This document shows positions 41,256 through 49,845 of a stretch of 64,000 nt of DNA, piece by piece. The translations under genes and the position numbers were made by a program. The notes beneath the pieces were generated by a model, which saw only the letters and a list, made by a program, of their open reading frames with translations, was not told the origin of the DNA and made no database searches. The DNA is from WYZ-LMO2 sp040514265. GTDB taxonomy: Archaea > Halobacteriota > Archaeoglobi > Archaeoglobales > Archaeoglobaceae. The stretch's first letter is position 1. Every line of letters begins with the position of its first letter. Location: assembly GCA_040514265.1 (NCBI GenBank), contig JBEVCD010000025.1, positions 16,377 through 80,376 of the forward strand. Reading direction: 5' to 3'.

Positions 41256-41932
41256 ACCCAGACGGCTTCGCCGTCGAAGACCTCCTTCTTCCAGATCGGA
41301 AGCTCCCTCTTCATAGCCTCGACAGCCTCGACCAGTGGTTCCCACACGTCCCTGCGATGTCTGCCCATCACGGCAACGTAAACTATGTCCTCGCCCGGAA
41401 CGAGGACTCCGCGTTTGTGGTAGAGCTTAACTTTCACGCCGTGCTGCTTCGCGATCCTCTCCTCGATCCTCCTCTTTGCCTCCTTCAGAGCCTCCTCGTA
41501 TGCCTCGTATTCCATCATTTTGACTTCCCTCCCGTCCGAGAACCTCCTGACGAAGCCCACGAAGATCGCTATCGCCCCGCATTCGTCAGCGAACCTGTCG
41601 CTCTTGAGCTTTCTCAGCAGCGATTTCAGGGATTCGACTTCGGGCGCTTCGAAGATGTCTTCCACGCTGCTCACTCTCGGAATTCTGAAGCCCAAGCCCT
41701 TCTCGATTCCCTCCACCTCGGCGTCGAAGCCCCGCAGGGCTGCGAAGTCGTAACCCAGATCGCAGAGGATTTCGAGGGTCTCGCGGAGGTTTAAGTCCGT
41801 TGTTATGCTCACAGTCCTTCCGACGATGCAGCACTCCTCGCCACTCTCTCCCTTTCTGACCTCCACGACCTTTCCGAAGTTCTCGAGTTCACCCTTCAAG
41901 CTTTCCCAGTTTGCGGGGATGAAGACCTTCAC
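41219..41932 (-). CDS. moaE: Molybdopterin synthase catalytic subunit MoaE with N-terminal extension
   Basis: 237 residues from GTG 41932, which overlaps the phosphoesterase stop as GTGA. Residues from about 105 form the MoaE core: GAIAIFVGFVRR, MMEYEAYEEALKEAKRRIEE, KLYHKRGVLVPGEDIVYVAV, GRHRRDVWEP and the active-site lysine region IWKKEVFDGEAVWV. The first 100 residues are an extra domain of unknown function (CCIVGRTVSITTDLNLRETL). MoaE inserts dithiolene sulfur into precursor Z for Mo and W enzymes. It converges on the modABC operon, a fitting context. Confidence 0.9.
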   Translation of the reverse strand: MKVFIPANWESLKGELENFGKVVEVRKGESGEECCIVGRTVSITTDLNLRETLEILCDLGYDFAALRGFDAEVEGIEKGLGFRIPRVSSVEDIFEAPEVESLKSLLRKLKSDRFADECGAIAIFVGFVRRFSDGREVKMMEYEAYEEALKEAKRRIEERIAKQHGVKVKLYHKRGVLVPGEDIVYVAVMGRHRRDVWEPLVEAVEAMKRELPIWKKEVFDGEAVWVHDKMQKDETEN

Positions 41933-42438
41933 CTCAGACACCTCAGAGCGTCGATACCGCAGGCGAATTCCGTTGTGTGCATTCTGACTTCTACCTTTCC
42001 ATCCTCTACTACAAGTTCCGCAAAAGAGCCTACGCTCAGACGGGGCTGCGTCGGGCTTCCGGGACACAGGACGGGGACTCTGAGCCTTTCGAGGACGAAG
42101 CGGTGAACGTGACCGAATATCAAAAAGTCGACGCCCATTTCGAGGGCTTTGTACCCGAGGTCATGGAACTCGTTCAGGTAGTTCCCCCTGTGCACGACGC
42201 CGAACTTCAAGCCTTCAGCCTCGAAGACCGCTTCCGAAGGCAGCTTGCTGCGAATCCTCTCGTCGTCGCTGTCGCCGGCTACCGCGACGAGTTCGAAGTC
42301 CGCGAACCTCTCGTAAACCTCGTAGCTGTCGAAGTCTCCGGCGTGGACGACGATGTCGGCTTTCTTGATCATCTCTTCGAGTTTCTCCGGAACTTCCCAG
42401 CTCTTCAGATGGGTGTCCGCCACCGCCACCACTCTCAT
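41929..42438 (-). CDS. YfcE/MJ0936-type metallophosphoesterase
   Basis: A 169-residue calcineurin-like phosphoesterase with metal motifs VVAVADTHLKS, VVHAGDFDSY, VAGDSDDERI (in place of the usual GNCD), VVHRGN and IFGHVHRFVLE. The small archaeal family hydrolyses phosphodiesters such as bis-p-nitrophenyl phosphate; natural substrates are unknown. ATG 42438 is preferred to TTG 42447. Operon with moaE. Confidence 0.87.
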   Translation of the reverse strand: MRVVAVADTHLKSWEVPEKLEEMIKKADIVVHAGDFDSYEVYERFADFELVAVAGDSDDERIRSKLPSEAVFEAEGLKFGVVHRGNYLNEFHDLGYKALEMGVDFLIFGHVHRFVLERLRVPVLCPGSPTQPRLSVGSFAELVVEDGKVEVRMHTTEFACGIDALRCLR

Positions 42439-42477
42439 CGGCAGCAATCGTTAAGTTCGCTTATGAACCTTTGCGCT

Positions 42478-43107
42478 ATGCTAAAACTCAGTTACCTGAC
42501 GAGCTATCTCACGTGCCCGAGGCTCTGCTACTACCGAATCTCCGGCGGTGAGGAAGTCTACACGGAGAAGCAGGCTGTGAGGGACATATACATCAGCCTG
42601 CGGATGGGCTTCGACGAGAACTGGGCAAGGAAAAGAGCGGAAGCCCGCGGCGGTTTCAGAGAAGACGTCTTCAATTCGGCGCTCTCGAAGTTCAAGATGA
42701 GTGACGAAGTCAGAGCTCTGAAACCCTCGGACTGGGAGGTCGTAGTTGTTTGCGAGAAGCTCGACCTAACGCTGACGATAGATGAAATAGCCGATGATAA
42801 GCCGCTTTTTGTGTCGCTGAAAGCTCCGAAGGAAGGAGTGTGGTTCGCAGACGCTGTGAGAGTTGCTGCTGCATCGCTGTGCAGCGGTAGTGGCTCGGGC
42901 TTCGTTTACTACGCCTACGACGCGCAGCTCAGGAGGTGCGAGGTTACCTTCCCTCTCCGTCGCTCTCTGGTAAAGCTCGTCGAGAGGGTGAAGAGGGTTG
43001 AAAAGGGTTTCCTGCCCGAGAAGAGAGTAAGCAGGTACTGCGAAGTCTGCGCCTACGCGGAGCTCTGCAATTCGCAGCCCGAAACTTTCGCCTCGAAGTT
43101 TCTGTAG
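42478..43107 (+). CDS. Cas4/DUF83-like Fe-S nuclease fold protein, degenerate
   Basis: 209 residues from MLKLSYLTSYLTCPRLCYYR. A cysteine pair near the N terminus and the C-terminal RYCEVCAYAELC match the four-cysteine Fe-S arrangement of Cas4-like RecB nucleases. The core strands DLTLTIDEIADDK and PLFVSLKAPKEG take the place of the usual D and E-x-K residues, but the glutamate is missing, so nuclease activity is doubtful. No CRISPR array or cas gene is nearby. ATG 42463 is an alternative start. Confidence 0.62.
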   Translation: MLKLSYLTSYLTCPRLCYYRISGGEEVYTEKQAVRDIYISLRMGFDENWARKRAEARGGFREDVFNSALSKFKMSDEVRALKPSDWEVVVVCEKLDLTLTIDEIADDKPLFVSLKAPKEGVWFADAVRVAAASLCSGSGSGFVYYAYDAQLRRCEVTFPLRRSLVKLVERVKRVEKGFLPEKRVSRYCEVCAYAELCNSQPETFASKFL

Positions 43108-43145
43108 GTGCGCAAATCTAAAAAAGGTAGGAGTTACTGTCGGTG

Positions 43146-43838
43146 ATGTTCGGCGATTACGAGCTCGGAGAGTTCGAACTCGAACATTCGGGCGTAAAGA
43201 TTGAGGTGAGGAGAGCTGGGGTTGGTTACCGCTACAGAAGGGGGAACTTTAGCAGGTTGCTGCTTGCGAGTAGCGGAACCATGATAATCAATCCGGTCGA
43301 ACCCGTTAACCTTCCGAAGAGTGTAACGAACTACCTCATGATCGAGCTGAGCGAGGAAGTCGTAGTGCCTCCGAAGGGAATAGGTCTTGTATACCTGACC
43401 TTTCCAGTAGAGATAGGTGTCATCCTGAGCGACGGAGGAGCCTACGAAGTCGTGGACGTCTTCAGCTTCGTAAAGCCGAAGTACGCGCTCTACGGGGAAC
43501 CGAGCAGGGGGATAATTTGCAGATACTGGCGGAGCGACGTTTACTCCGAGCAGCCGGAGAGGGACAGGCTTAGAGAGGGAGTGCTCGAACTGAGAGTCGT
43601 GAACGGTAGCGACGAGTGGCAGAAGGTGAGAAAAGTCGTCATGAACGTTTACGATATGAAGATATACTACAACGACGACATCGTTATGTCCTTCGGATAC
43701 GTGAGGATAGTCTCCTCCACCGTAGCCGAGACGGGCTTCACCGAGGGAAAGTTTGAGGGAAAGAAATCGGTTGAGCTGTACACAGCCAGGAAGCTTCCGA
43801 TAGTTAAAAAGAAGTTCTTCATGGAGTGGGGAATATGA
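43146..43838 (+). CDS. DUF432 protein linked to MscS
   Basis: The 230-residue, mainly beta-strand, soluble protein begins MFGDYELGEFELEHSGVKIE after the first Met, and includes GTMIINPVEPVNLPK and YLTFPVEIGVIL. It fits the archaeal DUF432 family, which is often encoded next to small mechanosensitive channels. A GGTAGGAG Shine-Dalgarno lies upstream. The stop overlaps the mscS start (ATATGA), arguing for a partner or regulatory role for the channel. Function unknown. Confidence 0.75.
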   Translation: MFGDYELGEFELEHSGVKIEVRRAGVGYRYRRGNFSRLLLASSGTMIINPVEPVNLPKSVTNYLMIELSEEVVVPPKGIGLVYLTFPVEIGVILSDGGAYEVVDVFSFVKPKYALYGEPSRGIICRYWRSDVYSEQPERDRLREGVLELRVVNGSDEWQKVRKVVMNVYDMKIYYNDDIVMSFGYVRIVSSTVAETGFTEGKFEGKKSVELYTARKLPIVKKKFFMEWGI

Positions 43839-44662
43839 TCGACCCTCTGAACTACGTCGTTTACAACGACGTGACACTCGGTGACGTGCTGTTCGCAGCC
43901 CTCGTAATAGCGGTCGCAGCCCTCGTCGGAAAGGCGATAGCTGTGAACCTACGTAGAACCCTCGCCGACAGGATCAGCAGAGATCAGCTCGAACTCCTTG
44001 CGAAGCTCGTACAGTACGCGATCGTAGTCGTAGCAGTCGTTGCAGTTCTGCCGGTTCTCGGCGTCAACCTTACCGGTCTGCTCGTGGCTGGAGGCATTGC
44101 CGGTATAGTCCTTGGTTTCGCGAGCCAGAGCGTTGTGGCGAACCTCGTTTCCGGCTTGTTCCTGCTCTGGGAGAAGCCTATAAAGATCGGAGATCAGGTG
44201 AACGTGGACGGTGTCATGGGCTTCGTCGAAGACGTCAGGATAATGTCCACGATAATCCGAACCTACGACGGTTTGTACGTGAGGATACCGAACGAGAAGA
44301 TCTTCACCTCCAACATAACGAACTACGTAGCCAACGTCGCCAGAAGGTTCGAGTACATCGTTAGTATAAGTTACAAAGACGACGCGGAGAAAGCCGTGGA
44401 GGTGATAAACAGAGTCATAGACGAACACCCGTTTGCCCTGAAAATACCAGAACCGCAGGTGTTCGTCGACAACCTCGGCGACAGCGGCGTGAACATAGTC
44501 GTTAGGATCTGGTCCCCTTCGACGGAGTGGTACCCCGTCAAGATGGAGCTGCTCTGGAAGATAAAGAAAGCTCTCGAAGATGCTGGAATAGAGATCCCGT
44601 TCCCGCAGCGCGTCGTTTGGTTTGCGAACAGGCTTGAGGTGGGTAGAGATGAAGAGAATTGA
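43835..44662 (+). CDS. mscS: Small-conductance mechanosensitive channel MscS
   Basis: 275 residues from MIDPLNYVVYNDV. Three membrane helices include the glycine/alanine-rich pore helix LLVAGGIAGIVLGFASQSVV. The cytoplasmic beta domain has EKPIKIGDQVNVDGVMGFV and VRIPNEKIFTSNITNY. It opens under membrane tension to release solutes on hypo-osmotic shock. It sits between DUF432 and an RPA gene with overlaps on both sides. Confidence 0.93.
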   Translation: MIDPLNYVVYNDVTLGDVLFAALVIAVAALVGKAIAVNLRRTLADRISRDQLELLAKLVQYAIVVVAVVAVLPVLGVNLTGLLVAGGIAGIVLGFASQSVVANLVSGLFLLWEKPIKIGDQVNVDGVMGFVEDVRIMSTIIRTYDGLYVRIPNEKIFTSNITNYVANVARRFEYIVSISYKDDAEKAVEVINRVIDEHPFALKIPEPQVFVDNLGDSGVNIVVRIWSPSTEWYPVKMELLWKIKKALEDAGIEIPFPQRVVWFANRLEVGRDEEN

Positions 44663-45575
44663 GGAGTTGGCCGATAGGATATACGAGACCTTCAAGGACT
44701 ACGGCGTGAAGAAGAAGGAGATATTAGAGAGGCTGAAGCTGCTGATAATCGAATTTAAGGTTCCGGAGGATGAAGCCTACAACACTGTTGTGAACTACCT
44801 CGTCCGGGAATACAAAATACCCCGCGAGGAGCTGAGGGCTCCGCTTACGAAGATCGCGGAAGTCCTCGACAGCGAGCCTGGGAGATGGGTGAGTGTGAAG
44901 GCTAAGGTCGTGCAGCTCTGGGAGCCGACGAGCCCATCCATAACCCAGACCGGGCTTATCGGCGACGAGACAGGGCTCGTGAGGTTCCTCATATGGGCTA
45001 AGTCCGGAAAGCCGGAAGTGGAGGAGGGAAAGTGCTACGTCTTCCGCAACGTCGTGATCGACGAGTTTGCAGGGATAAAGAGGCTTAACGTGACGAGGTA
45101 CAGTGAAATAGAAGAGATAGACGAGGAGATAGTTGTCGCGGAGGTTGGAGGAGAGGAAAAAGGAATAGTGGGCGCACTGGTTGCCATACATCAGAACAGC
45201 GGGCTCATACAGCGGTGCAGTGAGTGCAACAGGGTTGCGAAGGGCGGACACTGTCCGGTTCACGGGAAGGTGAAGACCTACGACGACCTCCGCGTCAGGG
45301 GCGTCCTCGACGACGGGAGGAACACGTACGAAATAATAATGGGCGAAGACGTCCTTAAGGAGCTCTTGGGGATCGATCTGGCGAAGGCGAAGCGGATGGC
45401 TCAGGAAAGCCTGGACAGGGGAGTTGTACTCGAAGAGTTGAGGAAGCAACTTCTCGGAAAGTACCTCGTCGTCGACGGCGTCATGGGTCCGCGCTTCCTG
45501 AGAGTAACGAGAGCAGAGTTTTACAGACCAAAGATTAAAGAGGAGATAGACAAGCTGCTGGAGGAGCTAGCATGA
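44649..45575 (+). CDS. rpa: Replication protein A, large subunit-like (OB-fold, zinc finger)
   Basis: The 308-residue protein has an N-terminal helical segment (residues 1-75), an OB fold (WVSVKAKVVQLWEPTSPSI, IGDETGLVRFLIW) and a second OB region containing a zinc finger CSECNRVAKGGHCPVHG. It binds single-stranded DNA in replication and repair. ATG 44649 overlaps the mscS end by 14 bp. The downstream RPA-associated gene starts within its stop region. Confidence 0.9.
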   Translation: MKRIEELADRIYETFKDYGVKKKEILERLKLLIIEFKVPEDEAYNTVVNYLVREYKIPREELRAPLTKIAEVLDSEPGRWVSVKAKVVQLWEPTSPSITQTGLIGDETGLVRFLIWAKSGKPEVEEGKCYVFRNVVIDEFAGIKRLNVTRYSEIEEIDEEIVVAEVGGEEKGIVGALVAIHQNSGLIQRCSECNRVAKGGHCPVHGKVKTYDDLRVRGVLDDGRNTYEIIMGEDVLKELLGIDLAKAKRMAQESLDRGVVLEELRKQLLGKYLVVDGVMGPRFLRVTRAEFYRPKIKEEIDKLLEELA

Positions 45576-46234
45576 ACGGGTTCAGAAGAGAAATCGCGAG
45601 GAGGGTTTTCGCGAAGGAGCTGAACGCAGCCACGCACACGATAAGAGGAGAGGGCGAGAGGAGCCCTGTTTACGTTCTAACACCACTCGGCTTGAGGTGC
45701 AACAGGGTCTTCGTAGTCGGAGCGCTGCTGGACAAGGAAGAGGTTAAGCCGGAGTCGGGAATCTGGCGTATAAGGGTAGCGGACCCTACCGGGTCTTTCG
45801 TCGGCTACGTAGGCAGGTTCCAGCCGGAGGCCCTCGAAAGTCTGCTGGACATCGAGCCGCCAGTTCTGGTGGCTCTGACCGCTAAAGTCAGAGTCTTCGA
45901 AGGTGCCACGAGAACTTTCGTCAGCCTGCGCCCTGAGATTATAAACCTCGCCGATCCCGACGCGAGGGACTACTGGGTCGTGGAGACGGCAAAAGCCACC
46001 GTCGAGAGGATAAAAGCCGTGGAGGAGGAAGCGAACGAGGACGCGAGACTTGCCAGGGAGATCTACAACCCGGACCTCGAAGATTATAAGAGAGCTGTCA
46101 GGGAGGCTTTGCTGAGGCTCAAGGAGGAGTACGAGGTCTTCGAGGAGGTGGAAGAGGAAGAGGAGGAGTACGAAGAGCTGGAGGAACTGGTGTTCGAGGA
46201 GGAGGAGTTCGACCTCAGAGACCTCCTCGAATAG
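45572..46234 (+). CDS. RPA-associated protein (RPA32-like)
   Basis: The 220-residue protein begins MNGFRREIARRVFAKELNAA and has an OB-like domain (RCNRVFVVGALLDKEEVKPE, IWRIRVADPTGSFVGYVGRF). It ends in a long acidic tail rich in Glu (about residues 185-220). This matches the archaeal Rpa-associated protein that pairs with RPA. The acidic tail may contact other replication factors. Its last 20 bp overlap the convergent DUF1152 gene. Confidence 0.87.
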   Translation: MNGFRREIARRVFAKELNAATHTIRGEGERSPVYVLTPLGLRCNRVFVVGALLDKEEVKPESGIWRIRVADPTGSFVGYVGRFQPEALESLLDIEPPVLVALTAKVRVFEGATRTFVSLRPEIINLADPDARDYWVVETAKATVERIKAVEEEANEDARLAREIYNPDLEDYKRAVREALLRLKEEYEVFEEVEEEEEEYEELEELVFEEEEFDLRDLLE

Positions 46235-47129
46235 CCCTCTCGAAGTCGAGTTCCGTCAGTATTCCCGCCCTGTGTAGCAGAGAGTTTGCCTCCTCGATGT
46301 CCGAGGCTTCGCTGACTATTCTCGCAGCCTCGTTCAGCTCGTAAACGGCGGAGGCTTTGAAGTAGAACACGAGGATCGAAAGGGGAGATATGAAAGCTGT
46401 TCTACCCCTCCTCAGCTTTTTGTATCCGAAGAAGCCCTCGAATGCGAGGAGGGGGAGGTAGCTAGCCTCCGTGACGACGTGCTCGACAGCCGATCGCATC
46501 CTTTCGAAGTCCTCGTAGCCCATCGACGTACAGCCGAGGTAGCCGCGCATTTTCACGAGCTCGCCCATGTTCATCAGGAGCTCCTCCATCCTGAGCTCGC
46601 CGTCGCTGCCGAATCCGGCTACTGCTACGATTCCGTCGAGTCTGCTGAGTGCAGCCACGCAGATGGAGTCGGCGAGTGGACTGCGAAGCCCGCTTTCGAA
46701 GCCCGTGGCTATAGCATCTCCGCCCGCATCGACGCCAATCAGCAGGTCTACGCCCCTCTTATCGGCAAAATCTCTCAGCCCGTCGGCAAGCTTGGCAACG
46801 CCCTTCGTTATGTCCACCGCAATGACCTCTCCAAACAACTCCGCAGCCCTCGCGAGGTTCGGTTTTACCCCGTCCCTCGTCCTGGTTTCCGCACGGGCTA
46901 TTGCGACAACATCGTTTACGACCTCTACGTTCTCGAACTCTTCGATGCTCCTCGGACCGGGCTTCGGATCGACTGCAAGCCTGTCCCACGCGACGCTTCC
47001 GTGCAGAACATCGACGCCGAACTCCTTCAAGAAGCTAGCAACTGGAATTGTGCTCACTATGTCCCCGCCGCCGCCTATTCCGAATAGAAGAGCTCTCCTC
47101 GACTTGCTCGCTATTCTGACGATTTCCAT
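46215..47129 (-). CDS. DUF1152 protein
   Basis: The 304-residue cytosolic protein has a glycine-rich N-terminal motif RALLFGIGGGGDIVSTIPVA and an acidic turn LLIGVDAGGDAIATG, typical of archaeal DUF1152. The nucleotide-like fold suggests a small-molecule enzyme, but no activity is known. It follows the aIF1A gene by 1 bp in the same direction, so it belongs to the tyrS-aIF1A transcript. Confidence 0.8.
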   Translation of the reverse strand: MEIVRIASKSRRALLFGIGGGGDIVSTIPVASFLKEFGVDVLHGSVAWDRLAVDPKPGPRSIEEFENVEVVNDVVAIARAETRTRDGVKPNLARAAELFGEVIAVDITKGVAKLADGLRDFADKRGVDLLIGVDAGGDAIATGFESGLRSPLADSICVAALSRLDGIVAVAGFGSDGELRMEELLMNMGELVKMRGYLGCTSMGYEDFERMRSAVEHVVTEASYLPLLAFEGFFGYKKLRRGRTAFISPLSILVFYFKASAVYELNEAARIVSEASDIEEANSLLHRAGILTELDFERAIRGGL

Positions 47130-47130
47130 G

Positions 47131-47424
47131 CTACAAGAACTTCAGTAGCCCCTTCTTTTCGAGCCACTCCACCTGCGGACCGGTGTATCGCCAGATTATG
47201 TCGCCCTTCTCTGGCTGGAAAGACCAGGGGACGACGATAACAACATCGCCCTCCTTCACCCATATCTTCTTCCTCATCTTGCCCGGAATTCGGCAGAGCC
47301 TCTCTTTGCCGTCCTCGCAGAGCACCTTCATATGCCCCGCTCCCAGCATGCTCGTGACGACTCCCAGCATCTCTCCCTTCGACTTATCCGGCAACCTTAC
47401 CCTTACTACCTCCTCCTCGCTCAG
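47131..47424 (-). CDS. eif1A: Translation initiation factor 1A, apparent CTG start
   Basis: 97 residues if translated from CTG 47424: SEEEVVRVRLPDKSKGEML follows the initiator, matching the usual family N terminus. The OB fold includes KERLCRIPGKMRKKIWVKEG and GDIIWRYTGPQVEWLEKKG. The CTG overlaps the tyrS stop as CTGA, with a GGGGGGT run 4 nt upstream. The only canonical alternative, TTG 47394, would delete the first ten residues including the conserved VRVR strand. aIF1A binds the ribosomal A site during initiation. Confidence 0.85.
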   Translation of the reverse strand: MSEEEVVRVRLPDKSKGEMLGVVTSMLGAGHMKVLCEDGKERLCRIPGKMRKKIWVKEGDVVIVVPWSFQPEKGDIIWRYTGPQVEWLEKKGLLKFL

Positions 47425-48389
47425 ATCGACCCCCCGAGTCTTTTTCTTGCTCCTTCGAGTATCTGATTTAAATACCTTGCCACCGCGAGTTTGAGATCGA
47501 GCGGATGCAGCGAGCCGGACTCGTAATCTCTCCTGAGCTCCTCGAAGCTCTTGTAGGTAACGTCTCCGCCGAACCTTGAGTCCCTTTCCACCTTCAGCTC
47601 TCCGAAACGGGGCAGAACGTAGTATCTCGCGATCTCGATCACGGGATTCCCCTCTATCTGTCTGGCTGGACAGTAGGCTCTCATTATCTTCTTCTCAACG
47701 ACCTCCGGCGGGTCTCTGACGGATATGTAGTTCCCCTTAGAGCTGCTCATCTTCTGCCCGTCCAGACCGACTATTATGGGTGTATGGAGACAGACCGGAG
47801 CCCTGTAGCCGAGCTTAGGCAAGTTTTCCCTCGCAAGCATGTGTATCTTCCTCTGGTCCATGCCGCCCACAGCTAGGTCTATTCCGAGGTGCGCTATGTC
47901 GAGGGCTTGCATGAGAGGGTATATCATCTGAGAGACCATCGGGTCAACCTTCCGCCTGCTAACCTCATCCATGCTCCGCCTTGCTCTGTTCAGCGTGGTT
48001 ATCCTGGCGAGCTTAAGCACGTCGAGCATGTACTCTCTGCTCAGCTGGTACTCGCTCCCCAGAACGAATCTAGTCTTTCCCTTCTCCAGCCCGAGAGCTA
48101 CGAAAACGCGTTTGTTCATCTCCGCAACTTCCCTTATCTCATCGAAGTCCCCCTTCTCGTTCAGATACGCGTGAACGTCCGCGAGAAGAACCGTCACCTC
48201 GAAGCCAGCCTGCTGGAGGTCCATGAGCTTCTGAACGGTCATCATGTGTCCGATGTGTATCTCGCCGCTCGGCTCATAGCCGACGTAGGCTCGCGGCTTC
48301 TCGCTCGCCATTAGCTCGCGGAGCTCTTCGAGTGTTACGACTTCCTCGGCGTTTCTAAGGACCAGCTGAAGTCGCTGTTCCAAGTCCAT
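47421..48389 (-). CDS. tyrS: Tyrosyl-tRNA synthetase
   Basis: The 322-residue class I synthetase has the HIGH variant YEPSGEIHIGHMM and the KMSKS motif QKMSSSKGNYIS, with VGGMDQRKIHMLAREN for tyrosine and ATP binding. Archaeal-type length without an S4 domain. It charges tRNA-Tyr. It is first in the tyrS-aIF1A-DUF1152 unit. Confidence 0.96.
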   Translation of the reverse strand: MDLEQRLQLVLRNAEEVVTLEELRELMASEKPRAYVGYEPSGEIHIGHMMTVQKLMDLQQAGFEVTVLLADVHAYLNEKGDFDEIREVAEMNKRVFVALGLEKGKTRFVLGSEYQLSREYMLDVLKLARITTLNRARRSMDEVSRRKVDPMVSQMIYPLMQALDIAHLGIDLAVGGMDQRKIHMLARENLPKLGYRAPVCLHTPIIVGLDGQKMSSSKGNYISVRDPPEVVEKKIMRAYCPARQIEGNPVIEIARYYVLPRFGELKVERDSRFGGDVTYKSFEELRRDYESGSLHPLDLKLAVARYLNQILEGARKRLGGSI

Positions 48390-48411
48390 AACTCCACTCC
48401 GGTCTCTCGGA

Positions 48412-48987
48412 TTAAAACCTTACACCAAGCTTCTCCTCCAGCACCTCGAAAGCCCTCTTCTCAGCCTCACCTCCGCAGCGAAGAACTATGTTCTTGCACT
48501 TCACTATCTCCTCTTCGAGCGCCCCGCTCCTCGCAATTCTGTACCTGCTCGCGTATACCAAAGCCTCTATCAGCGCGGCAAAGCCCCTGTTGTGGGCTCT
48601 CACGACCTTTCTGAGCACACCTCCGTCTTCCAGCTTCAGATGTGCGAAACCGCCTCTCAGTTCAGCTCTGAACCTGCACCAGCTAAGAGCCCCCCTGAGC
48701 ACCGGCGGGTCGAGGGACTCGAAGCTCTCGACTCCGAGGTCTTCGAACGTCGCGATCACGAATACGAGCGGATCGAGGATTACGTTAACGTAGATTACAC
48801 CCTCCCTCTCCACGTTCTGCCTCGTGTGCGACGGGTAGAGTCTCACAACGGCGGAGTCGCTCTCAGCATTTCCTACGATTACCCCAACCGGAGCGGTGTT
48901 GGGCTCGCCGCTCTCCTTGAACGTGATCGCTATCACCTCGTTTATCCCGTCCGAGAAGCCGAAGTCCGCGAGCTTCACGGTCTCCAC
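48412..48987 (-). CDS. DUF447 flavin-reductase-fold protein
   Basis: The 191-residue protein begins METVKLADFGFSDGINEVI, with PNTAPVGVIVGNAESD resembling an FMN-binding split barrel. DUF447 is found in archaea and in methylotrophs that make tetrahydromethanopterin, where it sits with archaeal-type cofactor genes, so a role in that pathway is plausible. The gene overlaps the CitG-like gene upstream by 13 bp. Confidence 0.75.
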   Translation of the reverse strand: METVKLADFGFSDGINEVIAITFKESGEPNTAPVGVIVGNAESDSAVVRLYPSHTRQNVEREGVIYVNVILDPLVFVIATFEDLGVESFESLDPPVLRGALSWCRFRAELRGGFAHLKLEDGGVLRKVVRAHNRGFAALIEALVYASRYRIARSGALEEEIVKCKNIVLRCGGEAEKRAFEVLEEKLGVRF

Positions 48988-49799
48988 CCGTCGCAGATCG
49001 CGAGAAATATCGCCGCAGCCGTTATGTCGGCTATTGTTCCCGGATTAACGCCCTCCCTCACGAGTCTCTCGTCGAGCTCCTCGAAAGCTCCGCTTTCGAG
49101 AGCCTTCTTAGCGATTTCGCACACCTCAAGCGATCTCTCTTTTCCGAACTTGGCGGCAACAAGCGGGTCGGGGTACTTCGCGAGCAGTTCGTGGTAAACT
49201 ACCACTATCCCGCGCGAGTCGTGCCTTTTCAGCTTCTCAGCTGCTTCGAGGCTTATCCTGAATCCCTCCGTCAGCTCCCTCGCTATCAGGTTTTCCTCCG
49301 GTGCTAGTTTCATCCAGTCGTAGAGGTTCATCCTCCTCTCCAGCAACTGCCTCGCAGTTTCTTCGCTGCGGAGCGAGAGCTCGCGTGTCTCCAGCACCCT
49401 CGCCCCGCTGATACGGAAGGCTTCGAGCACCTTCAGCGAATCCTCGACGCCCGTACTTTTGAGATTTTTGAGTGCTATCTCAGCTACTTCTTCCTTGCTT
49501 TCTCCCCTCCAGCCAGTAACGAGTGGGACGAGAAGTAGAAAAGCCCCGAAGTGGACGTTTCCAGCTCTCTGCCACTCTAAAGACTTTTTTACTGCGTAAA
49601 GCACGGAATCGCCTATCTTCGCAGTATTGGCTGCGTTGAGGAAGGCTGGAAAGGCGGCGGCTGCTGAGGCTAGGAAGTCCTCGTACCTCAGCCCCTCTAT
49701 GTCGTGCCTCCTGTCGACGTTCCCGGACTTCGGGTCGCCCGAGACTTCGAGGAGGAGCGAGAGGGTCGCGGCTATTGCAGCATCTTCGGCGCTTCGCAT
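48975..49799 (-). CDS. CitG-family triphosphoribosyl-dephospho-CoA synthase-like protein
   Basis: 274 residues, all-helical. The CitG signatures are KSGNVDRRHDIEGLRYEDFL near the N terminus, NVHFGAFLLLVPL in the centre and VNPGTIADITAAAIFL at the C terminus. In bacteria CitG makes the citrate lyase prosthetic group. The archaeal form occurs in organisms with methanopterin and no citrate lyase, so its reaction is likely a related phosphoribosyl transfer in C1-cofactor synthesis (inference). Paired with DUF447. Confidence 0.8.
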   Translation of the reverse strand: MRSAEDAAIAATLSLLLEVSGDPKSGNVDRRHDIEGLRYEDFLASAAAAFPAFLNAANTAKIGDSVLYAVKKSLEWQRAGNVHFGAFLLLVPLVTGWRGESKEEVAEIALKNLKSTGVEDSLKVLEAFRISGARVLETRELSLRSEETARQLLERRMNLYDWMKLAPEENLIARELTEGFRISLEAAEKLKRHDSRGIVVVYHELLAKYPDPLVAAKFGKERSLEVCEIAKKALESGAFEELDERLVREGVNPGTIADITAAAIFLAICDGWRP

Positions 49800-49845
49800 A
49801 CGGAGAATCGGAAAGCTTTAATTAATTCGTTGCTCCCTTACAACG

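Noticed and set aside
41977..42477. Long in-frame extension of the Cas4-like gene
   Set aside because: It is antisense to the phosphoesterase gene, and the conserved N terminus begins at MLKLSYLT.
42478..43107. Calling the Cas4-like protein part of a CRISPR adaptation module
   Set aside because: No cas1, cas2 or array lies anywhere in the window, and the active-site glutamate is missing.
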